Notes: a model not told the origin generated them from the sequence alone. Positions 35,103 to 44,255 are shown, counted from the first letter of the stretch. The stretch is 64,000 nucleotides of DNA from Acetonema longum DSM 6540 (GCF_000219125.1 NZ_AFGF01000017.1:124001-188000), one strand, 5' to 3'. Numbers and translations: made by a program.

Positions 35103-36731
35103 ATGTCTAAACCAACTTATGTGATCGGGCACCGCAATCCGGATACCGACTCGATTTGTTCCGCTATCGGCTATGCCCATCTGAAAGATGCCCTGGGGTA
35201 CGAAGTTATGGCCGTCAGGGCCGGCAAAATCAACCCGGAAACCAAGTTCGTCCTGGAATACTTCGGATGGGACGCGCCGCCCCTCATTCATGATCTTCAC
35301 CCCAGAGTCCGGGATGTCATGGTCGAAGTTACAACAACGGTGCGCCCTACGGATACTTTGCGGGAATTAGGACAGGTCATGAAAACAGCCAATGCGAAGT
35401 CCGTTCCAGTTGCCGGAGAGGACGGCACCTTATACGGCATTGTTAGTGTGGGCGACCTGGCAAAACGATATTTTGACGAATTGGAGATTCAGGATCTATC
35501 CCAGGCCGGCGTGACCTATGGCGCCATTTTGCGGGCTCTAAACGGCACATTTGTTACCGGTGACCTGCAGCGCAGGGTGAACGGTAAGATTCGCATTGCT
35601 GCCGCCCGCTCTCATACCATGCTGCAGATGATCCGGTCCGGGGATATTGTACTGGTGGGCGACAGGGATGAGGCACAGATGGCCTGTATGGATAAAGGGG
35701 TCGACTGCCTGATCATTACGGGCAATGCCCAGATTTCCATACCGGTGCTGGAAACAGCCGAGGCGAAAGGGGTCGTCATGATCCGTGCTCCTCATGATAC
35801 CTATACCTGCGCCCGGCTGATCAATCAAAGCATTCCGGTTCAGCTGGTGATGCAGACTAACGTAATTACCTTTAACCCCAGCGAGCTGATGGCGGATATC
35901 AAAGAGACCATTATTCAGACCAAGTTTCGCAGCTATCCGGTCGTGGCCAACGGCAAACTGGTGGGAATGATCAGCCGGGACCGCTTGATTGTGCAGCAAA
36001 AGGAAAAAGTGATTCTGGTGGACCACAATGAAAAGACGCAGGCAGTGGAGGGAATCGAGGAGGTACAAATTGTGGAAATCGTTGATCATCACCGCTTAGG
36101 CGGACTGGAGACCAGCGAACCAATCTTTATCCGGCATGAACCGGTGGGATCTACTGCCACCATTGTGGCCAACATGCATTGGCACCGGGGAGTCGTTCTG
36201 CCCAGGGATATCGCCGGCTTGCTGCTGGCGGCTATTATCTCCGATACCTTCCTGTTTAAGTCTCCCACATCAACTCCCCAGGATCGGGAGACAGCCTCCA
36301 AGCTGGCGGCCATTGCCGAACTGGATATCGAGACCTTTGGCATGGAGATTTTAAAAGCAGGCTCCGATCTGTCCCAATCCACGCCGTCGGACTATATTCA
36401 CCGCGATTTGAAAGAATTTCAGATCGGCGAATATCGGGTATCCATCAGTCAGATATCGGTTTTGGATCCGGAGAAAGTGCTGGAGGGAAAAAATGAGATT
36501 CACACCTATCTGGAAGAAATGCGGCAGAAAGAAGGGTATGATATCGCGGCGCTGATGATTACCGATATCATTAAAGAAGCCACTCACTTCGTGTTTGCGG
36601 GCCAGCCGGCGGGACTGGTCACACGGGCCTTTGGGCAGCCTGACGGCAACGGGGTTATATATCTGCCGTCGGTTATGTCCCGGAAGAAGCAGATCGTTCC
36701 GCCTCTGGTGAACACTGAAAGGGAGATGTAA
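35103..36731 (+). CDS. ppaC: Manganese-dependent inorganic pyrophosphatase with CBS/DRTGG insert
   Basis: 542 residues, a family II pyrophosphatase. N-terminal DHH domain: VIGHRNPDTDSICSAIGYA. An inserted regulatory region follows, with one CBS (RDVMVEVTTTVRPTDTL), a DRTGG domain, and a second CBS (SYPVVANGKLVGMISRDRLI). Then come VDHHRLGG and the DHHA2 domain (PVGSTATIVANM, SDTFLFKSPTSTPQD). CBS domains bind AMP/ADP and, with DRTGG, diadenosine polyphosphates, tuning activity. The enzyme clears pyrophosphate in the cytoplasm. The 3' end overlaps the convergent LysR gene by 59 bases. The ATG follows ACTAGGAGGCCTTT. Confidence 0.95.
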   Translation: MSKPTYVIGHRNPDTDSICSAIGYAHLKDALGYEVMAVRAGKINPETKFVLEYFGWDAPPLIHDLHPRVRDVMVEVTTTVRPTDTLRELGQVMKTANAKSVPVAGEDGTLYGIVSVGDLAKRYFDELEIQDLSQAGVTYGAILRALNGTFVTGDLQRRVNGKIRIAAARSHTMLQMIRSGDIVLVGDRDEAQMACMDKGVDCLIITGNAQISIPVLETAEAKGVVMIRAPHDTYTCARLINQSIPVQLVMQTNVITFNPSELMADIKETIIQTKFRSYPVVANGKLVGMISRDRLIVQQKEKVILVDHNEKTQAVEGIEEVQIVEIVDHHRLGGLETSEPIFIRHEPVGSTATIVANMHWHRGVVLPRDIAGLLLAAIISDTFLFKSPTSTPQDRETASKLAAIAELDIETFGMEILKAGSDLSQSTPSDYIHRDLKEFQIGEYRVSISQISVLDPEKVLEGKNEIHTYLEEMRQKEGYDIAALMITDIIKEATHFVFAGQPAGLVTRAFGQPDGNGVIYLPSVMSRKKQIVPPLVNTEREM

Positions 36732-37608
36732 GGCAAAGAGCCTGCCAGAGATTTTCCAGGCAGGTCGGCCAAAGGGGCGGATTCCATAGGGCGTAAAATG
36801 TACGGTCAATCTTGATATTCCGGACCGGAATGTTCCGCAGACTGCCTTCAGCCAGTTCCCTGACCACCGCCCAGCGGGATATAAAGCTGATGCCGGCCTG
36901 CCCCATGACAGCACGTTTTACCGATTCATTGCCGCTGGTTTCCATGATAATCTTTAAATTTTCCCATGATACTCCGCCGCGGGATAGGACTGACAGCAAG
37001 GTCTGGCGAGTGCCGGATGCAGCTTCCCGCAGGATGAGCGGATAATGGACGATGTCGGTTACAGTTAACTGCCCGTCGATCAGGTGAGGCAGGGGGAAAT
37101 CCGGATGGGCCACGAGGACCAGGTCATCCCGCCATAAGGGATAGTGATGGACCTCCGGCTGAAAGCCGATGATGGCCAGCGGTAAACTGCCTGCCTGGAA
37201 TTTGCGTAAGATGACGCTGCTATCGCCGGTCTGCAGCGATATTCTGACATCGGGATATTGGGCGAGAAATCCTGCCAGAATCTCCGGCAGAATGTATTCA
37301 GCCGGTATTGTGCTGGCGCCGATGGTGATATGGCCGGCATCACCGGCCACTAACTGGCGGATATGGCTATAAGTCTCATCCAGGATGGTTTGAAGAGAGT
37401 GGGTTTTTTCCAATAAAGCCTTGCCGTATACGGTAAGGGTCACGCCTTTGGCTGTTCTCACAAAAAGAGGGCAGCCAAATTCTTTTTCCAGATGATCGAT
37501 ATGGAAGGAAACAGTGGGTTGCGTGAGATCCAGCTTTTTAGCCGCAGCCGAAAAACTTCCTTCTTCCGCCACCAGCCAGAATATAGGAAGCGATGGTAAA
37601 AAATGCAC
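36673..37608 (-). CDS. LysR family regulator opposite the Se/S and Fe-S operon
   Basis: About 311 residues. N-terminal HTH: IFWLVAEEGSFSAAAKKLDLTQPTVSFHIDHLEKEFGCPLFVR (landmarks), then a periplasmic-binding-fold effector domain (GHITIGASTIPAEYILPEILAGF). The closest type I recall is CysL/CysB-like, linked to sulfur use. The frame reaches 37617, where a GTG overlaps GAGGTG; the GTG at 37608 has GAGG eight bases before it and is preferred. It diverges from the 11-gene cluster starting with yedE and is its likely activator. Its tail overlaps ppaC. Confidence 0.88.
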   Translation of the reverse strand: MHFLPSLPIFWLVAEEGSFSAAAKKLDLTQPTVSFHIDHLEKEFGCPLFVRTAKGVTLTVYGKALLEKTHSLQTILDETYSHIRQLVAGDAGHITIGASTIPAEYILPEILAGFLAQYPDVRISLQTGDSSVILRKFQAGSLPLAIIGFQPEVHHYPLWRDDLVLVAHPDFPLPHLIDGQLTVTDIVHYPLILREAASGTRQTLLSVLSRGGVSWENLKIIMETSGNESVKRAVMGQAGISFISRWAVVRELAEGSLRNIPVRNIKIDRTFYALWNPPLWPTCLENLWQALCLTSPFQCSPEAERSASSGT

Positions 37609-37708
37609 ACAGATCACCTCATATTTCAGTGATTTTTTCGGTGCAAGAGGGATGAATTCCTTTATTCGGCAGGAATGAAATAATAGCTATAGAATAATTA
37701 GGCATTAG

Positions 37709-37727
37709 ATATAGACTGCATCTATAT
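37709..37727. promoter_or_regulatory. LysR-type operator between lysR and yedE
   Basis: ATATAGA-CTGCA-TCTATAT is a perfect 7-bp inverted repeat with 5-base centre, containing the T-N11-A pattern of LysR sites. It lies 55-75 bases before yedE and about 100 before lysR. Confidence 0.6.
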
Positions 37728-37781
37728 ATTGGCTTCGAATGGGTTTGATGCAGCAACTGAGAAGAACAGGAGTGATAAAGT

Positions 37782-38858
37782 ATGTCAGGAATTGGATTTA
37801 TTCTTTTAACAGGAATTATTTTCGGCTTGGGCGGGGTTCTGCTGGTCAAGGCCGGTAATCCAGGAAATTATGGCTACTGTGCGGCCTGTCATCTGCGGGA
37901 TATTGCCGGCGCCCTTGGCCTTCACAAAGCCGCTGCACTACAGTATGCCCGCCCGGAAGTACTGGGATGGGTGTTGGGCGCTTTTGCTCTGGCCGGTACA
38001 ACCGGAGAATTTCGTCCCCGGGGCGGTTCTAATCCTTTGGTTCGGTTTATATTGGGTGTGGTTATGATGCTGGGGGCTTTAGTATTCCTCGGCTGCCCGC
38101 TGCGGGCTATCCTGCGTTTAGCCGGCGGCGACTTAAACGGGCTTACCGGGTTGGCCGGCTTTGTTACCGGCATTGGTTTCGGGATTTACTTTTTACGCCG
38201 GGGCTTTAACCTGGGCCGCTCACAGATTCATAGCGGCGGCGTCAGGTTTGCCGGGTACATTCCGGCGATATTGGCGTTTGTCTTAGCGATTGCTGTCGCC
38301 GTCCAGGCGCCTTTCTTAAACTTCAGCGCCCAGGGTGTAGGTGCGCAGCATGCACCCTTTTTCATCAGCCTGGCAGCCGGATTGGCAGCCGGATTAGTGG
38401 CAGCCAAGTCCAGAATGTGCTTAAGCGGCGGATTCCGTGACTTCTTTCTGGTTCGGGATACCTATCTTCTGAAAATCTATGGCGCGATGTTTATTGCGGC
38501 CATGCTGGCCAATATGTACTTTGGATTTTTCAAGCTCGGTTTTACCGGCCAGCCTCTGTCTCATACCATGCATCTGTGGAATTTCTTCGGACTGTTTTTA
38601 GTCGGCCTGTCAGCTACCCTGGCCGGCGGCTGCCCGCTGCGCCAGCTTATTATGGCCGGTGAAGGCAATACCGATGCCATGTTCTGCGTGCTGGGCCTAT
38701 TAGTCGGCGCCGGTATCGCTCACAGCTTTAACACTGCCGGCAGCGTTGCCGGTGTTGGCTTGAACGGCCAGTGGGCTGTTGCTCTGGGTATCGCCCTGAC
38801 TTGCGGTATCGGGTTTGTCTGCCGGGAAAAACTGGCGACAGTGCAGAAGGGGGCATAA
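37782..38858 (+). CDS. yedE: YedE family putative selenium transporter
   Basis: 358 residues with about ten membrane helices. Paired family motifs are seen: YCAACHLRDIAGALGLH, LGCPLRAILRLAGGDLNGL, SRMCLSGGFRDFFLVRD and GGCPLRQLIMAGEGN, where conserved Cys residues line the path. YedE/YeeE proteins carry thiosulfate or, in selenium-trait genomes, probably a selenium compound. It heads the 11-gene cluster and lies four bases before a TusA-like gene. ACAGGAGTGATAAAGT precedes the ATG. Whether S or Se is carried cannot be read from the sequence. Confidence 0.9.
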   Translation: MSGIGFILLTGIIFGLGGVLLVKAGNPGNYGYCAACHLRDIAGALGLHKAAALQYARPEVLGWVLGAFALAGTTGEFRPRGGSNPLVRFILGVVMMLGALVFLGCPLRAILRLAGGDLNGLTGLAGFVTGIGFGIYFLRRGFNLGRSQIHSGGVRFAGYIPAILAFVLAIAVAVQAPFLNFSAQGVGAQHAPFFISLAAGLAAGLVAAKSRMCLSGGFRDFFLVRDTYLLKIYGAMFIAAMLANMYFGFFKLGFTGQPLSHTMHLWNFFGLFLVGLSATLAGGCPLRQLIMAGEGNTDAMFCVLGLLVGAGIAHSFNTAGSVAGVGLNGQWAVALGIALTCGIGFVCREKLATVQKGA

Positions 38859-38861
38859 GCC

Positions 38862-39077
38862 ATGGCGACAGAAAAAATATTGGATTTACGCGGGCTGAGC
38901 TGCCCCATCCCCCTTTTAGAGACGAAAAAGGCTCTGGAAAAGATCCAATCTGTCAAGGTCATTGTGGATGAGACGGTGCCCAAAGAAAACATCCTGAAAT
39001 TTGTCCGTTCCCAAAACTATCATGCGGACTGCAGCGAAAACGGCGGAGAGTATACCATTCTGATTCATAAGCCATAA
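38862..39077 (+). CDS. TusA-like sulfur carrier protein
   Basis: 71 residues, SirA/TusA/YedF fold. The motif LDLRGLSCPIPLLETKKAL holds the persulfide-carrying Cys of the CPxP signature near residue 14. It begins four bases after yedE. It probably accepts sulfur or selenium from the transporter side or from the desulfurase-like enzyme and passes it on. Confidence 0.9.
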   Translation: MATEKILDLRGLSCPIPLLETKKALEKIQSVKVIVDETVPKENILKFVRSQNYHADCSENGGEYTILIHKP

Positions 39078-39139
39078 GCGCCTTATGTGAGTGAGATACA
39101 TCGGGATTGCAGCCGGCAGTCAAACGAGGGAGACGCTTT

Positions 39140-39373
39140 ATGCCTAAAACCTGTGTAATTACTTTTGTCTCGGTCAGTCACGCCTTTCGGGCGGAAACGA
39201 TCCTGCAACAACAGGGAATCGCCGCCCGCCTGATTCCTGTCCCCCGGTCCCTGAGCGGCTGTTGCGAGGGGTTGGCCGCGGCAATCCCTCCGAATGAGGC
39301 GGGAGCAGCGGTGAAACTGCTGCAAGAGCATGGTGTGGGCATGCTGATCCAGGGAGAATCGGTTGAATTATAA
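39140..39373 (+). CDS. DUF3343 family protein 1
   Basis: 77 residues: MPKTCVITFVSVSHAFRAETILQQQGIAARLIPVPRSLSGCCEGLAAAI. DUF3343 proteins are small, with a PVPR...CG/CC motif, and often lie beside yedF and selenium genes (recollection). The Cys pair here (SGCCEG) could carry S or Se. GAGGGAGACGCTTT precedes the ATG. Function unknown. A second, different copy lies at 41168. Confidence 0.8.
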   Translation: MPKTCVITFVSVSHAFRAETILQQQGIAARLIPVPRSLSGCCEGLAAAIPPNEAGAAVKLLQEHGVGMLIQGESVEL

Positions 39374-39429
39374 GAATGCCGGCAAACGATAAAAGCAGAA
39401 GAATACTACGAAGCAAAAGGAGAGAAACA

Positions 39430-40020
39430 ATGCGCCAGATTAATGCCATCGGGGACGCCTGTCCCCTGCCGGTCATTAAAACCAAAAAGGGTCTCGCCGA
39501 AATAGAACAGGGCCAGCTGGAAGTTTTAGTAGACAATGAGACGGCTGTCCAAAATATCCGCCGTTTTGCCGCGTCGCAGGGATGCCAATTTGACGTATCA
39601 CAACAGGACGGTATTTTTCATATCTTGCTGCTCAAAGAAACACCCCAGCCAGGTGATTCTTCCGTCAACAGCGAGACGGGCGCCGTTCAGACGGTTGTCG
39701 TTCTGTCTTCCGACACCATGGGAACCGGCGATGATGAACTGGGGCGTATCTTAATGAAGGGGTTTCTGTTTACCCTCACCCAGTTAGATGTCTTGCCTGA
39801 TGTTATCCTGCTCTATAACACCGGCGCAAAGCTGGCGGCAAAAGGCTCAGCCTCCCTGACAGACCTGATTTCTCTGGAAAAATCGGGGGTTGCCGTCATG
39901 ACCTGCGGCACCTGTTTGAATCATTTTGGGATCACGGAGCAGCTCGGGGTAGGGGAAGTCACCAATATGTACCGCATAGTGGAAGAGATGCGCGACGCCG
40001 GCCGCATCATCCGCCCCTGA
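39430..40020 (+). CDS. yedF: Sulfurtransferase-like selenium metabolism protein YedF
   Basis: 196 residues in two domains: an N-terminal TusA-like unit with DACPLPVIKTKKGLAEI (CPxP), and a C-terminal DsrE-like domain with VVVLSSDTMGTGDDELGRIL, a PDVILLYNTGAKLA strand and the second Cys motif CGTCLNHFGI. This two-domain form is the YedF type associated with selenium use. AAAAGGAGAGAAACA before the ATG at 39430 fixes the start (the frame is open from 39376). The next gene starts 5 bases after it. Confidence 0.9.
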   Translation: MRQINAIGDACPLPVIKTKKGLAEIEQGQLEVLVDNETAVQNIRRFAASQGCQFDVSQQDGIFHILLLKETPQPGDSSVNSETGAVQTVVVLSSDTMGTGDDELGRILMKGFLFTLTQLDVLPDVILLYNTGAKLAAKGSASLTDLISLEKSGVAVMTCGTCLNHFGITEQLGVGEVTNMYRIVEEMRDAGRIIRP

Positions 40021-40024
40021 TCCC

Positions 40025-41167
40025 ATGATTTACTTTGATAACGCCGCCACCAGCCTGCCCAAGCCGCCGACCGTAGGAAGCGCAGTGCTGGCGGCCATCA
40101 ATACCTTCGGCGGCGCCGGAAGGGGCGGTCATTCCGCTTCTCTGGCGGCGACCCGCTGTATCTTTCAGGCCCGAAAGGCAGTAGCCGGACTGCTGGGATC
40201 GGAGGCCGGCCGGACGGCTTTTGCCGCCAACGCGACAGAAAGCTTAAATATCGCCATCTCCGGTCTTTTAACCCGGGCAGATCATGCCATTACCACCGTC
40301 CTGGAGCACAATTCGGTTTTGCGTCCCCTTTACAAACTTCGTTCCCAGGGGATGGGACTATCGATCATTGGCATTGACCCAAAGGGAAATTTGAATTATG
40401 ACGAGTTTCACCGCGCGCTTCGTCCCAACAGCAAAGCGGTAATCTGCACCCATGCCTCCAACCTGACCGGCGCCCTCACCAATTTGCCTTTCATCGCCGA
40501 CTTCTGCCAAGCAAACGGCCTGCTGCTGATTGTAGATGCCTCGCAAACCGCCGGTGTGTTTCCCATTGAGGCGGACAAGCTGGGTATTGATGTTGTCTGC
40601 TTTACCGGCCACAAAGGACTGCTGGGGCCGCAGGGGACCGGCGGGCTCTGCATCCGGAAAGGGCTCGCCGTGATGCCGCTCAAGGTAGGAGGCAGCGGAA
40701 TCCACAGCTATTCCGAAACCCATCCCGAGGGCATGCCCGAGGCTCTGGAAGCAGGCACAGCCAACGCCCATGGCATCGCCGGCTTACTGGCCGGGGTTGA
40801 ATACATTCTTGCATCGGATATAGATACTCTGCGCAACAGAGAACTGGCATTGGCCAAACTCTTTCGCCAGGGAATTTCAACCATTTCCGGAGTTCGTATC
40901 TATGGAAATCCGGATATGCCTCACGCTCCCATTGTAACCTTGAATATCGGTTCCCTGGATTCAGGCGCAGCAGGAGACCGCCTGGCAACCCGCTACGATA
41001 TTTGTGTGCGGACCGGCGCCCATTGCGCGCCGCTGGCTCATTTGGCCTTGGGAACCCAGGAGCAGGGGGCGGTGCGCTTTAGTTTCTCCTCTTTCAATAC
41101 GGAAGAAGAAATCCAAACGGGCATCCGGGCGGTTGCCGAAATTGCCGCGGAATGGGGGCAGAGATAG
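40025..41167 (+). CDS. Class V aminotransferase, cysteine desulfurase / selenocysteine lyase-like
   Basis: 380 residues. MIYFDNAATSLPKPP start, PLP-binding His/Asp in VDASQTAG, PLP-lysine Lys197 in CFTGHKGLLGPQGTGG, and a candidate active Cys334 in RTGAHCAPLAH. It matches the SufS/CsdB group, especially the subgroup often seen next to yedF. It would release sulfur or selenium from (seleno)cysteine as persulfide/selenide for TusA-like or YedF carriers. A DUF3343 gene starts at the very next base after its stop. Confidence 0.9.
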   Translation: MIYFDNAATSLPKPPTVGSAVLAAINTFGGAGRGGHSASLAATRCIFQARKAVAGLLGSEAGRTAFAANATESLNIAISGLLTRADHAITTVLEHNSVLRPLYKLRSQGMGLSIIGIDPKGNLNYDEFHRALRPNSKAVICTHASNLTGALTNLPFIADFCQANGLLLIVDASQTAGVFPIEADKLGIDVVCFTGHKGLLGPQGTGGLCIRKGLAVMPLKVGGSGIHSYSETHPEGMPEALEAGTANAHGIAGLLAGVEYILASDIDTLRNRELALAKLFRQGISTISGVRIYGNPDMPHAPIVTLNIGSLDSGAAGDRLATRYDICVRTGAHCAPLAHLALGTQEQGAVRFSFSSFNTEEEIQTGIRAVAEIAAEWGQR

Positions 41168-41416
41168 ATGACTAAAAGGATGGACCGAACAAAACAGCCC
41201 CAATTGATTATTACTTTTCCCACCACCACCGCCGCGATGGCCATGGAAGCCGCCTGTGGGGCTGAATGGGGGCGATTAATACCCATTCCCCGGGAGATCA
41301 GCGGCAGCTGCGGCCTTGCCTGGTGCGCCGAGCCCCAATGGGAGGACGCGCTGCTCCGGGTGATGGAAAAGAACAACATTCAATATCAGGAAAAGCGAAT
41401 TCTTTTACTCTATTAG
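41168..41416 (+). CDS. DUF3343 family protein 2
   Basis: 82 residues, with the more typical DUF3343 motif LIPIPREISGSCGLAWCAEP and a C-terminal KNNIQYQEKRILLLY. The ATG directly abuts the desulfurase-like stop, so translation is coupled. The two Cys of SCGLAWC are conserved-looking. It differs strongly from the copy at 39140, so the pair is not a recent duplication. Function unknown. Confidence 0.8.
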   Translation: MTKRMDRTKQPQLIITFPTTTAAMAMEAACGAEWGRLIPIPREISGSCGLAWCAEPQWEDALLRVMEKNNIQYQEKRILLLY

Positions 41417-41435
41417 CGAAAGGCGTGATAAGCGG

Positions 41436-42593
41436 ATGATTCAGAAGAAAACCGAATTGCCGCAAATTTTCGAAAGCTTTGGCGAAGCGAGGAAAAATGG
41501 ATTTCTCGCCATGAAGAAAATGAAAGACAACGGCAAAGGCGTGGTGGGCCAGTTCTGTTCCTATACCCCGCTGGAAATTTTTATGGCGGCAGGCCTGGTC
41601 AGCGTAGGCTTGTGCTCTACCAGCGACGAAACCATCCCCGAAGCGGAAAAAGTACTGCCGGCCAATCTATGCCCTCTCATTAAGTCCAGCTATGGCTTTG
41701 CCATTACCGACAAATGCCCCTATATGTATTTTTCCGATCTGGTGGTGGGAGAAACTACCTGCGACGGTAAAGTGAAAATGTACGAACTGTTGGCTAAAAA
41801 GAAAAATGTCCACATCCTGGAACTCCCGCGGCGGCAGGATACACCGGAAGCCAAGGCCCTTTGGCGGGCAGAACTGGTGCGCCTGAAGGAGCGGGTGGAA
41901 AAGGACTTCGGCGCTGCCATTAGCGATGAGCATCTGCGTGACGCGATTCACCGGCGGAATATCGAGCGCAGGCTGCTGAAAGAACTGTATGAACTGAGTA
42001 CTATGGCGCCGCCTCCTATTACCGGGCTGCGGCAGCTGCAAATCCTGTTTGGCTCTCAGTTTAAATTTAACTGGGATGAAAAGGTTGCGGAAATCCAAAA
42101 CGCCATTGACAGCATCCGGGCAGCTTATGAAGCTGGCGAGCGACCGGTCCCGGCAGATGTTCCCCGGATTCTGATTACCGGCTGTCCCATGGGCGGCGTG
42201 ACAGAAAAGGTTGTTAAAGTCATTGAGGAAGCAGGCGCGGTCGTCGTTGCCTTTGAAAATTGCACCGGCGCCAAGCCCATGGACCGGCAATGCCGCGAAG
42301 AAGGCGACCCGCTTACCAACATCGCCGACCACTACCTGCAGATTGGCTGCGCTGTCATGACGCCCGACAACAACCGCTTTGAGCTTTTGGGGCGTCTCTG
42401 CGAACAGTTTCAGGTTAACGGTGTAGTAGAAATGACGCTGCAAGCCTGTCATGCCTACGCAGTGGAAGCGCATTCCGTTAAAGCCTTTCTGCAGGAAAAA
42501 GGCATTCCCTATCTGCAGTTGGAAACCGACTATGGCAGTGCCGACATCGGCCAGCTGTCCACCCGGGCCGGCGCCTTTGTCGAGATGTTATAG
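41436..42593 (+). CDS. Double-cubane-cluster anaerobic reductase (DCCP type)
   Basis: 385 residues, related to the D/B subunits of 2-hydroxyacyl-CoA dehydratase and to BcrC. Candidate cluster ligands include Cys41 (GQFCSYTPLEIFMAAG), Cys79, Cys94 and Cys109 in the first half, and ITGCPMGG, FENCTGAKP and LQACHAYAVEAHSVK in the second. Family members characterised in other anaerobes hold an [8Fe-9S] double-cubane cluster and reduce small molecules such as acetylene; the natural substrate is unknown. Its activase follows after 3 bases. The position after S/Se genes is notable. Confidence 0.88.
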   Translation: MIQKKTELPQIFESFGEARKNGFLAMKKMKDNGKGVVGQFCSYTPLEIFMAAGLVSVGLCSTSDETIPEAEKVLPANLCPLIKSSYGFAITDKCPYMYFSDLVVGETTCDGKVKMYELLAKKKNVHILELPRRQDTPEAKALWRAELVRLKERVEKDFGAAISDEHLRDAIHRRNIERRLLKELYELSTMAPPPITGLRQLQILFGSQFKFNWDEKVAEIQNAIDSIRAAYEAGERPVPADVPRILITGCPMGGVTEKVVKVIEEAGAVVVAFENCTGAKPMDRQCREEGDPLTNIADHYLQIGCAVMTPDNNRFELLGRLCEQFQVNGVVEMTLQACHAYAVEAHSVKAFLQEKGIPYLQLETDYGSADIGQLSTRAGAFVEML

Positions 42594-42596
42594 GCA

Positions 42597-43373
42597 ATGA
42601 TAAAAGCATCCGTCGGCATTGATTGTGGTTCGGCTTCATGTAAAGGCGTCCTCCTTCAAGAGGACGCTGTCCTTGCCTCCTGTGTGCAATCCACCGGCTG
42701 GAGTCCGCGGGAAACTTCCCGGGCGGTTTTGGAGCAGCTTCTGGCGAAGACAGGACTGGCAAGAGAAAACGTACATATTGTCGCTACCGGATATGGCCGG
42801 GTAAGCATCGATTTTGCCCAGCGGGCCGTGACGGAAATCACCTGCCACGGGTTAGGCGCAGATTATTTGCTGCCGGGGGTGCGCACGGTTATTGATATCG
42901 GCGGTCAGGATTCAAAGGTGATTGCCGTGGAAGCCGGACAGGTCCGGTCCTTCCAGATGAACAATAAGTGCGCCGCCGGTACCGGCCGTTTCCTGGAAAT
43001 GTCGGCTAACCGTATGGGCATTGATTTGGCGGAATTTGCAAGCCTTCTGCCCGAAGGGAAAAGCTGTTCGTTAAGCAGTATGTGCGCTGTGTTTGCCGAT
43101 TCGGAAATCATATCGCTGCTGGCAGCGGGAAAGAGCCGTGAGGAAGTGGCCGGCGGTATTATTCAGTTAGTGGTAGACCGGGCAGTCGCCTTGGCAGCCC
43201 GGGTGGAGTCTTCCCCGCCGATACTGCTGACAGGCGGTTTGGCGGGCATGGAGGGGCTTCGAATCGCCCTGGAGAGACAGCTTGGCCAGCCGGTAGCAGC
43301 TTCGGATTTATCCCGTTTTGCCGGCGCTATTGGCGCCGCAAGGACTTACTGGATGAGAAAAGCGAGGAAATGA
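42597..43373 (+). CDS. ATP-driven activase of the double-cubane reductase (BcrAD/HgdC type)
   Basis: 258 residues, ASKHA fold: phosphate-1 loop VGIDCGSASCKGVLL, the IDIGGQDSKVI loop, and the two cluster-ligand Cys of the family, Cys125 (NNKCAAGTGRFLE) and Cys163 (SSMCAVFADSEIISLL). A homodimer holds one [4Fe-4S] between subunits and uses ATP to push low-potential electrons into the partner reductase, which is encoded just upstream. Confidence 0.93.
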   Translation: MIKASVGIDCGSASCKGVLLQEDAVLASCVQSTGWSPRETSRAVLEQLLAKTGLARENVHIVATGYGRVSIDFAQRAVTEITCHGLGADYLLPGVRTVIDIGGQDSKVIAVEAGQVRSFQMNNKCAAGTGRFLEMSANRMGIDLAEFASLLPEGKSCSLSSMCAVFADSEIISLLAAGKSREEVAGGIIQLVVDRAVALAARVESSPPILLTGGLAGMEGLRIALERQLGQPVAASDLSRFAGAIGAARTYWMRKARK

Positions 43374-43406
43374 GTTTTCGGACGAAGTCATCAATAAAAG
43401 GAGTCA

Positions 43407-44252
43407 ATGATGGAGGATAAAAAAGAAGGACTCAGCAGAAGGTCATTTCTTAAGGCCGGAATCGGCGCTGCTGCTGCGGCTTCGGTATCCGGCCTGATGT
43501 TGGCGGGACGGTTTCAGGAAAATTCGCTGCAGGTATGGTCCTGCGGCGGACTGGCTGAAGCCTTTACGGAAGCAAATGGCCTGTATGAGCAGAAAAACGG
43601 CATCCGGATCAATTATACGGGAGCCTTCGCTGCGGCGTTGGGTAAATCCCTTCTGGGGGGAGCGGTCACAGAGGTATTTGCCGGACGGGTGCTGCAACTG
43701 GCCCAAACTCTGAGGAACGACAATAAAATGCTTTACTTCAAACCCCTGTGTTTTACCGAATATGTTCTGATCACCCCTCTGGGGAACCCGGCGGGAATCC
43801 AATCAGTTCAGGACCTTGTCCGGCCGGGAGTCAGGGTTATTCTGCCGCTTGGCGCCTCGCCTCCGGGCGGAGACGCCGTCATGGGCATACTAAAGAAAGC
43901 AAATGTTGGCCAGGCAGTCCTCAAGAATATGATCGAAAAAGAAAGCTGTGTCATCAAAATGATGCCGGCTATCATAAACGGCAAAGGCGAGGCCTCTATC
44001 GTGGAAAGACGCCTTACCCGCCAGGCCGCATTTGCCGGAAAAGTGGAAGTGTTACCCATTCCGGAGGCCCTTTTCCCGCCCGGTCCGCTGACTTTTACCA
44101 TCGGGGTCATGAAGTACGCCAAGGACCGTGTTTTGGCGGATGATTACGTGAACTTCATCTGCTCCGGCGAGGCCCAGGCAATTTTTGAGCGTCATGGCTT
44201 CATTCCGGCCATTTCGGCAAAAGGCAGGATTCTTGTTGAGACACTGGGGTAA
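43407..44252 (+). CDS. Tat-exported ModA-like substrate-binding protein
   Basis: 281 residues. Twin-arginine signal LSRRSFLKAGIGAAAAASVSGLMLAG at residues ~9-34, followed by a periplasmic-binding fold (LQVWSCGGLAEAFTEANGLYEQKNGIRINYTG, PLCFTEYVLITPLGNPAGIQSV, GGDAVMGILKKANVG) of the ModA/WtpA type that binds oxyanions such as molybdate or tungstate. Tat export of a binding protein is unusual and may mean it folds with a cofactor inside. No ABC permease or ATPase is nearby, so it probably works with the membrane ferredoxin encoded next rather than with a transporter. AAAAGGAG precedes the ATG. Confidence 0.78.
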   Translation: MMEDKKEGLSRRSFLKAGIGAAAAASVSGLMLAGRFQENSLQVWSCGGLAEAFTEANGLYEQKNGIRINYTGAFAAALGKSLLGGAVTEVFAGRVLQLAQTLRNDNKMLYFKPLCFTEYVLITPLGNPAGIQSVQDLVRPGVRVILPLGASPPGGDAVMGILKKANVGQAVLKNMIEKESCVIKMMPAIINGKGEASIVERRLTRQAAFAGKVEVLPIPEALFPPGPLTFTIGVMKYAKDRVLADDYVNFICSGEAQAIFERHGFIPAISAKGRILVETLG

Positions 44253-44255
44253 AAG

